64,000 bases of DNA, taken from assembly GCA_002392745.1 (NCBI GenBank), contig DGHR01000003.1:62001-126000 (forward strand), written 5' to 3'. The notes under the pieces were generated by a model that saw only the letters and a program-made list of their open reading frames with translations, was not told where the DNA came from and did no database searches. The translations under genes and the position numbers were made by a program. Positions 1-8,725 of this stretch are shown in pieces (the first letter of the stretch is position 1; each line of letters begins with the position of its first letter). The DNA is from Bacteroidales bacterium UBA3843 (GTDB taxonomy: Bacteria > Bacteroidota > Bacteroidia > Bacteroidales > Paludibacteraceae).

Positions 1-2
1 AC

Positions 3-1367
3 CAGCCGGACGAAATGTGTATTATCGGCGACAAACTCTACGTAGCTAACTCCGGCGGTTATCTGACCAACCGGTATGACAGCACGCTGTCGATAGTGGA
101 TCTGAACAGTTTTGCAGAAGAGAAAATAGTAGTGGGGCTGAATCCGACCCGTGTGCGCAAAGACGGGCAAAACCATCTATGGGTATGCTGTCAGGGCAAT
201 TACGGTAAGGTAAAACCTTCGGTGGTAGTGCTGGAAGAGCAGGAGATAGTGAAACGAATACCTATCGCATGCTCCAACATATCGATACAAGGCACCATGG
301 CATATATCATTGACAATACGAACCGCCGCCTGCAAGCCATCTCTACAATAGACTACAGCGAGCAACCGCAAACTATTGATATCAGCAGTATGGAGCACCC
401 GTACGGACTGCTGACTACCGGTGAGGCAATATATATAACCGATGCAAAGAACTATGTGTCGTCCGGTGTGTTGTATTGTTTCGGCTACGACGGAGACTTG
501 CATTGGTCAGCTCTGACGGGAGATATTCCGGGGCATTTATGCCGAGTGGGCGGAGCGTATGACCTCTATCCGGATACCACGCAAAAGGACACTACGCACT
601 ATTCTCCCTATATTTCGCGCGTGTATGAATATGTGCCGGCGATGGGGCAGTTTGTAAACGTCTTGCCGAAATATGAGGAAGGTGACGATGCGGAGGCGAT
701 GTGCCGCAAATGTGAGCAAGCTATCGCGAACAACGCAGGCGGGATGATTTGTCTGGGCGGCTGGGGCGGATATGTCACGTTCGGTTTCGACCACCCGGTG
801 CAGAACAAAGACGGTCGTGATTTGCAGATATTAGGCAATGCGTTTCTGATGAGCGGCAACGAAGGGTACGGCAGCAGCGAACCCGGGATTGTGATGGTGA
901 GCCGGGATGAAAACGCAAACGGCCTGCCGGACGACAAATGGTTTGAACTGAAGGGCTCTATGTACGACGACCCGACTACACTTCACCATTATTCCAAGAC
1001 CTATACCCGCGCAGGAGACACTATCCGGAATGCGTTCCACAAGCAGCCCTATTACCCCCAATGGATAGAGGCGGAGAGTCTGACTTTTACCGGCACACGG
1101 TTGGCTCCGTTGACAGAGAAAATAAGCGGACAGAGTGTACAGCGGATTTTGGATTTCGGCTATGTGGACAACAAGCCGAATACCGACAAAGAAGGAACAA
1201 GTTTTGATATATCGTGGGCTGTAGATACGGACGGACAATCTATTTCACTGCCATGCATAGATTTCGTCCGTATCTACACTGCGGTTGACGAAAATAACGA
1301 AGCCACCGGAGAACTGAGTACGGAAGTCTCCGGAGCCATTGACCTGCATTGTGTTTCCAACGAATAA
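3..1367 (+). CDS. BtuG-like beta-propeller surface protein, 5' partial
   Basis: The reading frame is open to the window edge, so the start lies upstream and residue numbers are relative. The N-terminal half shows repeated propeller-blade patterns (LYVANSGG, IYITDAKNYVSSGVLY), as in the YncE/DUF5074 class that includes the Bacteroides surface corrinoid-binding protein BtuG. From about residue 220 a second domain begins, rich in Gly/Trp/Asp (GGWGGYVTFGFDHPV, DENANGLPDDKWFEL), of the type seen in 'cell surface proteins' of corrinoid loci. The two parts together suggest a fusion of propeller and accessory domain. It lies 58 bp upstream of a DUF4465 protein and a BtuF-like lipoprotein, which supports a role in capturing cobalamin at the cell surface. 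The corrinoid role is inferred from family and context; a general surface adhesin role is possible. Confidence 0.75.
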   Translation, partial: QPDEMCIIGDKLYVANSGGYLTNRYDSTLSIVDLNSFAEEKIVVGLNPTRVRKDGQNHLWVCCQGNYGKVKPSVVVLEEQEIVKRIPIACSNISIQGTMAYIIDNTNRRLQAISTIDYSEQPQTIDISSMEHPYGLLTTGEAIYITDAKNYVSSGVLYCFGYDGDLHWSALTGDIPGHLCRVGGAYDLYPDTTQKDTTHYSPYISRVYEYVPAMGQFVNVLPKYEEGDDAEAMCRKCEQAIANNAGGMICLGGWGGYVTFGFDHPVQNKDGRDLQILGNAFLMSGNEGYGSSEPGIVMVSRDENANGLPDDKWFELKGSMYDDPTTLHHYSKTYTRAGDTIRNAFHKQPYYPQWIEAESLTFTGTRLAPLTEKISGQSVQRILDFGYVDNKPNTDKEGTSFDISWAVDTDGQSISLPCIDFVRIYTAVDENNEATGELSTEVSGAIDLHCVSNE

Positions 1368-1425
1368 TGTAAACTACATTACATATTAACAATCTTTTAT
1401 TAACAAATTAAAACCAACAAAAAGT

Positions 1426-3012
1426 ATGAAGAAATTTGTCTTTTTTGCATCAGCGCTTCTTGCAAGCCTGAGTATTTCGGCAGAGGTCATTACACTCGAC
1501 CTCACTAAACCGACAAACCCCGAGACTTTCGCTTTCGGCGATAACGGGATGTGGACAGAAACCTACAACGAGACGGAGTATTCCTATTTTGAGACTCAAG
1601 TATTCGGTTTCTCGCACCTCCCCAGTGGTAACTCCTATAGTGGTATGTCTTGGGAAGGCTTCACTGTTAGTAAAGCGACCCAAGATGGTGATGGCTTTAG
1701 CTATTATAGCAACATGGCGAAAGGTGGTCTTGCCGGAGAGGGCACGCCATATGTATTTGCGTACTACAGCGAGTTTTGGTTGATGGATGAGAAAAATGAA
1801 GACATGATGTCTTCGAATCACATCCTCTTCACGGACGGCAATGAATACTATCCGCGTTATGTCTATCTGAACAACGCATTAGTAGGTTACAATAATGTAA
1901 TGGAAGGCGGTGGCGTTGCACGGGCATTTAAGCGTGGTGACCGTTTTGAGGTATGGATTCAAGGGCTGGATGCTGACTATGAGGCTACGGACGAGAAAGT
2001 AATCTATCGTTTGGCAGACTATACCGCTGAGGATTCTACCAAGTGGTTCGTGAATACCGACTGGGCAAAAGTGGATCTCTCGCCGCTGGGTAAGGTTTCC
2101 GGTCTGACATTTACCGTTGTTTCTACCGACCAAAGTGCATATGGCACCAACACCGCTACCTATTTTGCATTGGACGGACTGACTGTTTCTACTACGGCTG
2201 ATGAGGAAGTGAATGACCCGTATGAGGTAAAAGAACCGGTTGTGGCTACCTTCGAGGATATTACCATTGCCAAGGCTGACACATGCTGGCAGGGTGCAGA
2301 TGCTCCTGTTGCTGGCGTTAACGTTTGGACCAGTGGTAGTTATAATTTCGCTACCTATATGGATGTTAGCGACTGGGGTACTTATTTCTATGCCTTCACC
2401 GTAAGCAATGAGACGGCAAGCACTTCTACCGGTTGGACTGAGCCTTACCGTAGCGCAAACGGTGGAGCTTTTGAGGGAGAGAACTTCGCTGTCTTCTATC
2501 AGGACTGGAATGGAAATAACTCTGTCAAGTTTGACGCACAGGTTGTGCCCGGCTTCTTCATCAATAACAATGCATACACGGTAAATTCCATGTGCAATGT
2601 AGAGGGTGAGAAGTTCGACAAGACGAATTATCTGACTCTTTCTATGGTTGGTTTGTTGAATAACGACTCCGTAAGTGCTGTTTCCTTCGATTTAGCTAAG
2701 GATGGCGAGTACGTAAATCAATGGACTTATGTGGACCTGTCCGAACTTGGGACCATTGACGAGGTACGTTTCTCCTTCTCCGGTAACAAGAACAACACTT
2801 ATGGTCTGGTTACGCCGACTTACTTCTGTATGGATAACTTCGGTGCTGCTAAACCCGAAGGCTATGTTGAGCCGGAGCGTGCCAAATTCCCAGAGGAGCA
2901 GGCTATTGACAACACCGAGGCAGCGGTTAAGGCTGTGAAAACCCTCCGCAACGGTCAGGTAGTCATCATCCGCGGCGAGAAAGCATACAACATATTAGGC
3001 GCTGAACTCTGA
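1426..3012 (+). CDS. BtuH-like protein with two DUF4465 domains
   Basis: 528 residues with a Sec signal peptide (MKKFVFFASALLASLSISA) that has no lipobox cysteine. Two similar halves follow, about residues 20-255 and 265-480. Each starts from a 'F.D...W' segment and ends with the DUF4465 signature: a 'tDWxxVDLSpLGkVsgLtFtv' type strand (VNTDWAKVDLSPLGKVSGL; QWTYVDLSELGTIDEVRFSF), then 'TPTYFCMDNF' or 'ATYFALDGL'. DUF4465 proteins of gut Bacteroidota (BtuH) bind cobalamin at the cell surface. The last ~25 residues (LRNGQVVIIRGEKAYNILG) match a tail seen on two other proteins in this window and resemble a T9SS sorting tail. The stop codon overlaps the next start (ATGA), so it is translated with the BtuF-like gene. 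Domain assignment is firm; ligand is inferred. Confidence 0.8.
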   Translation: MKKFVFFASALLASLSISAEVITLDLTKPTNPETFAFGDNGMWTETYNETEYSYFETQVFGFSHLPSGNSYSGMSWEGFTVSKATQDGDGFSYYSNMAKGGLAGEGTPYVFAYYSEFWLMDEKNEDMMSSNHILFTDGNEYYPRYVYLNNALVGYNNVMEGGGVARAFKRGDRFEVWIQGLDADYEATDEKVIYRLADYTAEDSTKWFVNTDWAKVDLSPLGKVSGLTFTVVSTDQSAYGTNTATYFALDGLTVSTTADEEVNDPYEVKEPVVATFEDITIAKADTCWQGADAPVAGVNVWTSGSYNFATYMDVSDWGTYFYAFTVSNETASTSTGWTEPYRSANGGAFEGENFAVFYQDWNGNNSVKFDAQVVPGFFINNNAYTVNSMCNVEGEKFDKTNYLTLSMVGLLNNDSVSAVSFDLAKDGEYVNQWTYVDLSELGTIDEVRFSFSGNKNNTYGLVTPTYFCMDNFGAAKPEGYVEPERAKFPEEQAIDNTEAAVKAVKTLRNGQVVIIRGEKAYNILGAEL

Positions 3013-4085
3013 TGAGACAATCTGCTCGCATATCAGCACTCTGTCTTTTGTACTCCGTACTCTCTATTCTGCTCGTCGGGTGCGCTAAGCACTCGGCGGA
3101 GCAGGGTAGTGTGCCTGAGGGCAACAGATATGCCGTCGGATTCCGGTTGGCACAGACAGACAGTTCCGTTATAGTGGAGGTGTTCCAACCCTACCAACGT
3201 ATGGAGGTAACACACCCCCTGCAACGGTTGGGGACGATGAGCACCGTGCAAGTCGGATTTCTCTATGCACTGGATGCAATCGATCATTTAGCTGCAGTCT
3301 GCAACCCGGAACTGATTTATACGCCCATCAAGGGTGATGAGATAGATCTCGGGGATTCGATGAAACCCAGTGCCGAACGCGTATTGCAAGCCGGACTGGA
3401 TGCCTTGCTTGCGGTCAACTACGGCCAATATGACAATCTGGAGGCAGCACGACTAGAGAAACTGGGTGTGCCTGTCATTTATATCAACGAATGGCAGGAA
3501 GGCTCGCCGTTGGCGAGAGCCGAATGGATACGTGTCATAGGTGCGCTGGTAGGCAAACTGCATGAGGCGGACTCTATCTTCAATGCGGTCGAAGCCAAGT
3601 ATCTCAGTCTGTCAGCGGAGCGGTCTGTCAAGCCGAAGAGCGGTCTTGACTCAGACAGCAAGGCGGTATCCATCATGAGCGGCAATAATTTCCGCGGTAC
3701 ATGGTACGTGCCGAGCGGCAAGAACTATCTGGCGTATCTATTCAAGGATGCCGGAGCAGAATATCCGTTCTATAATGACGAACGAGCTACCAGTATCCCG
3801 TTGACCGTCGAAGAGACCATCCATTATTTCCACAATGCCGATGTATGGGTGGGAGCAGGCGGAAGCAGCCTGGCTGAACTGGCCGAGATGGACGAGAAAC
3901 ACACGTGGTTCAAGGCCTATGAAAACGGTCGCGTCTATAACTGGCGCAAACAACGCAAGGCCGGCGGTCCGAATAACTTCTGGGAACGCGGGGTAGTGCA
4001 CCCCGAAGAAATGCTCGAGGATGTGATAAACATCCTAAATAACGCCCCAGACAGTCTGCTGCATTTTGCAGAGAGATTATACTAA
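3012..4085 (+). CDS. BtuF-like corrinoid/iron-siderophore ABC substrate-binding lipoprotein
   Basis: 357 residues. The signal peptide ends in a lipobox (LLVGC, Cys about residue 24), so it should be a lipoprotein in the periplasm. The body fits the periplasmic-binding fold of the BtuF/FepB class (PF01497): 'QRLGTMSTVQVGFLYALDAIDHLA', 'PSAERVLQAGLDALLAVNYGQYD', 'GVPVIYINEWQEGSPLARAEWIRVIGAL' in short pieces, and a late 'VYNWRKQR' segment typical of these proteins. Its start overlaps the stop of the DUF4465 gene by the ATGA arrangement. With BtuG- and BtuH-like proteins upstream, cobalamin or a related corrinoid is the likely ligand; haem or siderophore cannot be excluded. The matching permease and ATPase are not in the window. 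Confidence 0.82.
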   Translation: MRQSARISALCLLYSVLSILLVGCAKHSAEQGSVPEGNRYAVGFRLAQTDSSVIVEVFQPYQRMEVTHPLQRLGTMSTVQVGFLYALDAIDHLAAVCNPELIYTPIKGDEIDLGDSMKPSAERVLQAGLDALLAVNYGQYDNLEAARLEKLGVPVIYINEWQEGSPLARAEWIRVIGALVGKLHEADSIFNAVEAKYLSLSAERSVKPKSGLDSDSKAVSIMSGNNFRGTWYVPSGKNYLAYLFKDAGAEYPFYNDERATSIPLTVEETIHYFHNADVWVGAGGSSLAELAEMDEKHTWFKAYENGRVYNWRKQRKAGGPNNFWERGVVHPEEMLEDVINILNNAPDSLLHFAERLY

Positions 4086-4123
4086 TAGCCGGTTCAGAAT
4101 AAGTCAGATAGTAAACAAACGGA

Positions 4124-4321
4124 CTAATAGAGAGCCGCAATCTCTTCCAGACATTTTCTACAGAGACAATCCGAATAATGCGCGCGCAGATATGCACGCG
4201 CATTTTCGTTCAAGACAACTCCCACGCATTGGCAGAAAGCATCGTGGGTACAAACAAACGCTGCTCCGCAACGGGGACAGCGTTTGCTATTTGATATTTG
4301 AGAAGCGGGATTATTTACCAT
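4124..4321 (-). CDS. Small cysteine-rich CWC-type protein
   Basis: 65 residues with eight cysteines arranged CPRCG-x4-C-x6-CxC...CLCRKCL. This matches the cysteine-rich CWC family, small zinc-ribbon-like proteins named for a conserved Cys-Trp-Cys; here the Trp is replaced by Gln (CQC). It is convergent with the BtuF-like gene, 38 bp away, and an overlapping plus-strand open frame lacks any such pattern. The family has no established function. The even spacing of the Cys pairs makes a random open frame unlikely. Confidence 0.72.
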   Translation of the reverse strand: MVNNPASQISNSKRCPRCGAAFVCTHDAFCQCVGVVLNENARAYLRAHYSDCLCRKCLEEIAALY

Positions 4322-4381
4322 CTATTCATTTACCATTTGGTCATTTACCATTTACCATTTGATTATTTGGCATTTGGTTAT
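4316..4381. repeat. Low-complexity ATTTACCATTTG repeat, copy 1
   Basis: About 66 bp made of repeated TTTACCATTTG/TTATTTGG units between the CWC gene and the amylase 3' end. The reverse complement shares a run of about 30 identical bases with the intergenic stretch at 33595-33640. It has no coding potential. Confidence 0.7.
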
Positions 4382-6244
4382 TTACTTGGTAAGTTTGACG
4401 ATCAGAGTACTCAGTGCAGGAACACGGATGTCTTTGCGGCTGAGGTCTATGGATTCCCCTGTCAGCGGATTGCGGCCAACGGCATTGTACTTACCCAAAA
4501 TCTCAGCATAGTGTTTTGTGGGAATCGTACGCGCTTCTTCTGCCGCATTGGCAAAAACAAACACAGCCTCTTTGTCGTTATAGCGGAAGAAAGCGTATGT
4601 GTTGTCGCGGCTAAAGAAATGCATGGTACGTCCGGAATGGAGCACCGGTTCGCTTTTGCGCCATTGGAAGAGTGCGGCTTGGAAATCAAACATCTGCTGC
4701 ATTTCGGCCGTAACCTCGTTTCCTTGCGGCAGCGGTGCACGCAGATATGAGTGGTTGCTGACATCTTCGCCCTTGGAGGTCATGGCGTATTCGTCGCCGT
4801 ACAGCACTTGTGGAATACCGCGCATGGTAGCCAGGAGAACGTAGGCGAGTTTGACACGGCGCGGGTCTTTGTCTTTCACAACATCCGTGATACGCGCCAT
4901 ATCGTGGTTGCCAAGGAAAGTCAACAGTTTGTTGACATCGGCGTACTGATAATCCATTGCCACAGCATCATAGACACGCGTGAGTCCGTTGCCCCAGCCG
5001 TTGCCATCGTTTTCCAATGCCTGACGGATTGCCTCTTCCGTCGGGAAATCCATGACGGTAGGCAGATTGCTGTCAAAGCCATCGAAATTCTTGGTGCCGG
5101 ACTGCCAGTAGGCGACCGCCGGAGCCGGACGAGTCCAGCATTCGCCGACAATATTGATATTCGGGTATTCCTCGCGGATGGCTTTAATCCATTGGCTGCC
5201 GGGGATTTTCTCAATATAAGGGTAGGTATCTACGCGGAGACCATCCAGATTCGCATATTCAATCCACCAGATAGCCCATTGCTGGAAATATTTCAGCAGG
5301 TCGGGGTTCTCCAGATTCATATCCGGCATAGGATGGTCGAACCAACCGCGGTTGCTGAGCAGGCGGTCGTATTCCGAGGCGTTGATGTCATAGTTGGCCG
5401 AGAACACATTATTGGTGTTGGTGAACTCGGGGAACTGATTAATCCAGTCCCGGTAAGGCAGGTCCTTCATCCACCAGTGGGATGCGCCACAATGGTTAGG
5501 TACCATATCCATCAAAATCTTCAGTCCTTTCTGATGTGCCTCTTGTACCATTAATGCGTATTGTGTATTCGAGCCGTAGCGCGGGTCAATGTGGTAATAA
5601 TCAGAGCATGCGTAGCCATGATAAGACCATGCCTCTTCGTCATCACACAACATCGGAGTGGGCCATATAGCGGTGGCTCCCAGTGCTGAAATATGGTCAA
5701 AAGAGTTGATGATACCCTGAATATCTCCTCCCCAACGGCCGTTGACATTGCTCTTGTCTGCTTTCTCGCGGGTGTCCTTGGTGGAGTTGTTGCTCTCGTC
5801 TCCATCCACAAACCGGTCTGACATAATGAGATAAATCATGTCCGCGGCAGTAAAACTCTGTCTGTCCCGGCTGCCGTTGCGGCGTTCTGCAATCAGATAG
5901 TCGTATTGTGCTTTTTTCTTGCCCTTCTGGAGCGTAATTCGATACATACCGGGCTGGAAGACTCCCATGTCAACAAACAGGTAGTTCGGACTCTCCGCAT
6001 TGTGTTGTCCGCGTACCACCAAACCGTGACACTCGCCCCGTCTGGCTTTTCCGTTGACCAGTTGCTGTACGCTAACTTTTGCGTCCTGCAAGTCCTCTCC
6101 ATGGAACATAAGGGTGAGTGGCGTTTTCATGTCGGTCCACCAGCATAGAGGTTCCACCTGTTGAATTTTCGGCGCAGCCGTCATCCATGCGGCGCAGAGT
6201 AGGGCGGCTGCCATCAGAGAAAATCTGTTCTTCATAGTATCCAT
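4382..6244 (-). CDS. Secreted GH13 alpha-amylase / neopullulanase-like enzyme
   Basis: 620 residues with a signal peptide (MKNRFSLMAAALLCAAWMTA; start at residue 1 or at the in-frame Met4). An N-terminal beta domain (about 25-125), of the cyclomaltodextrinase N type, precedes the (beta/alpha)8 barrel. All GH13 landmarks are present: DMVPNHCG (region I), GLRVDTYPYIEK with nucleophile Asp339, NIVGECW with acid/base Glu368, and FLGNHD with Asp448 as transition-state stabiliser. The C-terminal part (about 530-620) forms the usual all-beta domain. It resembles SusA-type periplasmic enzymes of Bacteroidota that cut maltooligosaccharides or pullulan. No SusC/SusD partners are nearby, and it lies 9 bp downstream of the YihY gene on the same strand. 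Substrate detail is inferred. Confidence 0.93.
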   Translation of the reverse strand: MDTMKNRFSLMAAALLCAAWMTAAPKIQQVEPLCWWTDMKTPLTLMFHGEDLQDAKVSVQQLVNGKARRGECHGLVVRGQHNAESPNYLFVDMGVFQPGMYRITLQKGKKKAQYDYLIAERRNGSRDRQSFTAADMIYLIMSDRFVDGDESNNSTKDTREKADKSNVNGRWGGDIQGIINSFDHISALGATAIWPTPMLCDDEEAWSYHGYACSDYYHIDPRYGSNTQYALMVQEAHQKGLKILMDMVPNHCGASHWWMKDLPYRDWINQFPEFTNTNNVFSANYDINASEYDRLLSNRGWFDHPMPDMNLENPDLLKYFQQWAIWWIEYANLDGLRVDTYPYIEKIPGSQWIKAIREEYPNINIVGECWTRPAPAVAYWQSGTKNFDGFDSNLPTVMDFPTEEAIRQALENDGNGWGNGLTRVYDAVAMDYQYADVNKLLTFLGNHDMARITDVVKDKDPRRVKLAYVLLATMRGIPQVLYGDEYAMTSKGEDVSNHSYLRAPLPQGNEVTAEMQQMFDFQAALFQWRKSEPVLHSGRTMHFFSRDNTYAFFRYNDKEAVFVFANAAEEARTIPTKHYAEILGKYNAVGRNPLTGESIDLSRKDIRVPALSTLIVKLTK

Positions 6245-6253
6245 GTTTTTTGT

Positions 6254-7576
6254 TTATATTTCATTTACCATCACTTTGTCCAGGGTCTTGTGTGTCTGCC
6301 GGATGTGTGTGTATCTGTTCCAGAACTGTTCCATCTCTTCCGAAGGATTTTGCAGGAACTGTTCTGTTCCCTGACATTCGATGCGCTCGATGACCATCCC
6401 GATACTTATCTTGTGAGTGTCCAATGCCGGTTGGTATGTGCGCTCCTCTTCTCCCTCGACATACACTTCCCTCAATATACCGGTCTCGACCATACGGCTC
6501 AACAGGCGGTTGACAAGGCGGATGGGCAAATGGTCGCGAACGGCCAGTTCGTGCGCCGTATAAGGCGCTTCGTCCGCCTCGAAGCGGCGGATGATAACAG
6601 AAAGCAGATAGAGCATAATGAAATCTTTGTAACGGCGAGACATACTATTGAGGTCCTGCTCGTACTCGAACTCTTCATTATTCTGAATGGCATATGACAT
6701 TTCCGCTCCGATCAGAATCAGCAGACTGGTGTATTGGAGCATCGTCATCAGTATAGGCAGTGTTGCAAAGGCTCCATAGACAATACTGGTTCGGCTAAGC
6801 ATAGCTATCAAATAGACAGAAAGCATCTGCAGCAACTGGAAGAGCGTTCCCATCAGCACACCCGGTATAAGCGCACTGAGGAAGCGAACTTTCGTATTCG
6901 GGATAGCAATATACATGGTAATGAAAAACATCCATACGATTGCAAACTGCAAGGCTTTGACGCCGCTGGTATGGAAGAATTGATGCAAAGCCTCTACATG
7001 GAACGAGCTCTCAATCGTGGTTTGCAGGAAGATGTTAATACCTGCGGAGCAAACGATAAGCACGGGAATCAGCACTACGATAGCAATATATGTAGTGAGC
7101 TGGTGCAGAATAGAGCGGGATTTCCGGACATTCCATATTCCGTTAAAGGCCTGTTCGACGGATTGGAAGAAGGAATAAACCGCCCACAGCAAAATCAGGA
7201 TACCTATACCAATGAAAAGCCCATCCTGTGCCGTCTCCAGATAGCGATCGACCATCTCCATGATAGTAGGCACCAGGCCCGTATCGCCGAGGAATGATTT
7301 ATTCAGCTGCATTTCAATAACGTCCGCCACGCCGAAGCCCTTAGCCACGGCTACAATCATTGCCAGAATAGGAACGATAGCAAAAATAAGAGAATAGGTG
7401 AGACTTTTCGCTTTGTCATTCAGGTTCTTGCTCCCAAATCCACGAATGACCAGCACAATCGTGCGGATGATGATATATCCTAATCGCTGAAAGAACCCTG
7501 TGAACTCCGTATTGGTGCGTCGCCACATGTCGTAGCGCAGGAAACGTGTAATATCGGAAAACTTCACTTTTTTCAT
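6254..7576 (-). CDS. YihY/BrkB family inner-membrane protein
   Basis: 440 residues. About six transmembrane helices lie between residues 30 and 300, with the family pattern 'NDKAKSLTYSLIFAIVPIL', 'LILLWAVYSFFQSVEQAFNGIWNV' and 'IYGAFATLPI'-like (SIVYGAFATLPILMT). A soluble tail of about 130 residues (YTAHELAVRDHLPIRLVNRL, LREVYVEG) has a winged-helix look, common in the bacteroidal version. BrkB/YihY proteins are widespread; the old 'RNase BN' label is wrong for them, and their transport role is unsettled. The gene lies directly downstream of rnpB and upstream of the amylase gene on the minus strand. Confidence 0.9.
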   Translation of the reverse strand: MKKVKFSDITRFLRYDMWRRTNTEFTGFFQRLGYIIIRTIVLVIRGFGSKNLNDKAKSLTYSLIFAIVPILAMIVAVAKGFGVADVIEMQLNKSFLGDTGLVPTIMEMVDRYLETAQDGLFIGIGILILLWAVYSFFQSVEQAFNGIWNVRKSRSILHQLTTYIAIVVLIPVLIVCSAGINIFLQTTIESSFHVEALHQFFHTSGVKALQFAIVWMFFITMYIAIPNTKVRFLSALIPGVLMGTLFQLLQMLSVYLIAMLSRTSIVYGAFATLPILMTMLQYTSLLILIGAEMSYAIQNNEEFEYEQDLNSMSRRYKDFIMLYLLSVIIRRFEADEAPYTAHELAVRDHLPIRLVNRLLSRMVETGILREVYVEGEEERTYQPALDTHKISIGMVIERIECQGTEQFLQNPSEEMEQFWNRYTHIRQTHKTLDKVMVNEI

Positions 7577-7618
7577 GATATACCTTTCGTCCTTTCTATC
7601 AAATCCCGCGAGGGGAAA

Positions 7619-7990
7619 GAAGGCAAATCTATAAGCCGGGTTCTGTGCCCCGAAGGGTGTCTGCCATTAATCTCGAACGTCGTGTTACCACGCGTTTCTC
7701 TCGCTTCCTACCCTCCAACGTGTCAAAGACTTGCGCGAGCAACGCTCTGACGCTGGTATACATGGAATTGCAGCCCACAGTGTGCTCGTTTCACCTCACT
7801 CGTCTCTGTAGCAGTGACCAAACATTCGCGGCCAGATGTGTCCATGCAGGTGCATATACTCATCCGCTTCGCTCTGCCTGACGGCCGTTAACCGCTGTGG
7901 TGCTCTGCGCTGCCCGGACTTTCCTCTGCCGATGAGATTAAAGCACGGATGCTTTTCTTTCCCTCGGTAGCGGCAGACCGATTTGCTTTC
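7619..7990 (-). ncRNA. rnpB: RNase P RNA
   Basis: Read on the minus strand, the 5' region carries GAGGAAAGTCCGGGC (about 7912-7926) and the 3' region carries ACAGAACCCGGCTTATAG (about 7629-7646), both hallmarks of bacterial RNase P RNA. The ends pair as helix P1: GCAAATC (7980-7986) with GATTTGC (7623-7629). A P3-like hairpin AAAGCA-TCCG-TGCTTT follows. The length of about 370 nt is normal. The ends are approximate. It is the catalytic RNA that trims the 5' leader of tRNAs, and is probably transcribed with the tRNA-Gly gene just upstream. Confidence 0.95.
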
Positions 7991-8023
7991 TTTCAAACGT
8001 ATAGCGGGCCAGTGCCCGCCCAG

Positions 8024-8094
8024 AGCGGTGTACGGGAATCGAACCCGCCTCCTCAGCTTGGGAAGCTGATGCACTACCGATGTGCTAACACCGC
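8024..8094 (-). tRNA. tRNA-Gly (anticodon CCC)
   Basis: 71 nt cloverleaf on the minus strand. Acceptor stem GCGGTGT/ACACCGC, D arm with GGTAG, anticodon stem TCAGC/GCTGA with loop TTCCCAA (anticodon CCC), and T loop GGTTCGATTCC. The CCA end is not encoded. It lies 34 bp upstream of rnpB, downstream of a clear promoter. Confidence 0.95.
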
Positions 8095-8130
8095 GAAGCG
8101 CTTGTGCAGCGCGACTTTCAAAATCGGCTA

Positions 8131-8162
8131 CAAAATTACAACAAAAAAATGAAATACGCAAG
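8131..8162 (-). promoter_or_regulatory. Promoter of the tRNA-Gly / rnpB unit
   Basis: Minus strand CTTG-N20-TAATTTTG, which fits the Bacteroidota primary-sigma consensus TTTG-N19-21-TAnnTTTG. It starts transcription about 30 nt before the tRNA. Confidence 0.75.
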
Positions 8163-8725
8163 TGTGTGCGCGATTTTATATGAAAAATGTGCGTTTTTTT
8201 AGTGCGGAGATATGCATATATCATTATAGATAAATCGGAAATCTGACATCTGAAGTACAATTTATGGGAAGAGAAATTGTTTCTCAAAAACCTCTTTCAG
8301 AATGCCCACAAGGCATAGTATTTGTAGTATATACATAGTATATACTATATTAAACAAAGTGCCAAAGTGCCAATTTTCGCGCAAAATTCTGCTCTGACAG
8401 TGTTCCAATGCTATAGGAATAACCCCCTTATCACCCCGAAATAACGCCGAAATCACCCGGAAATCACCCCCTTCTACATGAACTGGGTGTCGAAAATTGT
8501 TCTATACAGTGTCAGCAGAGGAACGTGATAATGTGTAGCTGAGAAGCCGACACATCGAAGTGCCGATATGCCAAGAGTGGGAGGACCGATATGGCGACAC
8601 AATGATACAGTGATATATCGAGAGAATGAAAGGTCAAAAGGCATGAAGACAGGAAGAGCGTACGGCCGGAAAATCCGGAAAGAATTTCAGCCAATATACC
8701 AGTTAATTATATTTGTGCAAATAAA
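8163..8725. other. Gene-free region of about 560 bp
   Basis: I see no convincing gene. The stretch holds the dispersed repeat at 8325-8473. The rest (8474-8725) has short scattered GCCGACACATC/GTGCCGATATGCC echoes but no clear RNA fold or promoter. Confidence 0.6.
8325..8473 (-). repeat. Dispersed ~150-bp repeat, copy A
   Basis: Read on the minus strand it has three blocks. First come four to five 11-bp iterations of the form GGGGTGATTTC. A core then contains AGAATTTTGCGCGAAAA followed by two GGCACTTT repeats. It ends with a palindromic pair TAGTATATAC...GTATATACTA. Copy B at 54921-55083 has the same blocks in the same order in the opposite orientation, with a stretch of about 36 identical bases in the core. 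It has no coding potential. It lies about 230 bp upstream of tRNA-Gly. Confidence 0.85.

Noticed and set aside
4066..4362. Plus-strand frame over the CWC gene
   Set aside because: It starts inside the BtuF-like gene and its product is without pattern, while the opposite strand shows a cysteine motif.
7796..8287. Minus-strand frame of 163 codons over the RNase P RNA and tRNA
   Set aside because: It overlaps two clear RNA genes; the frame is accidental.
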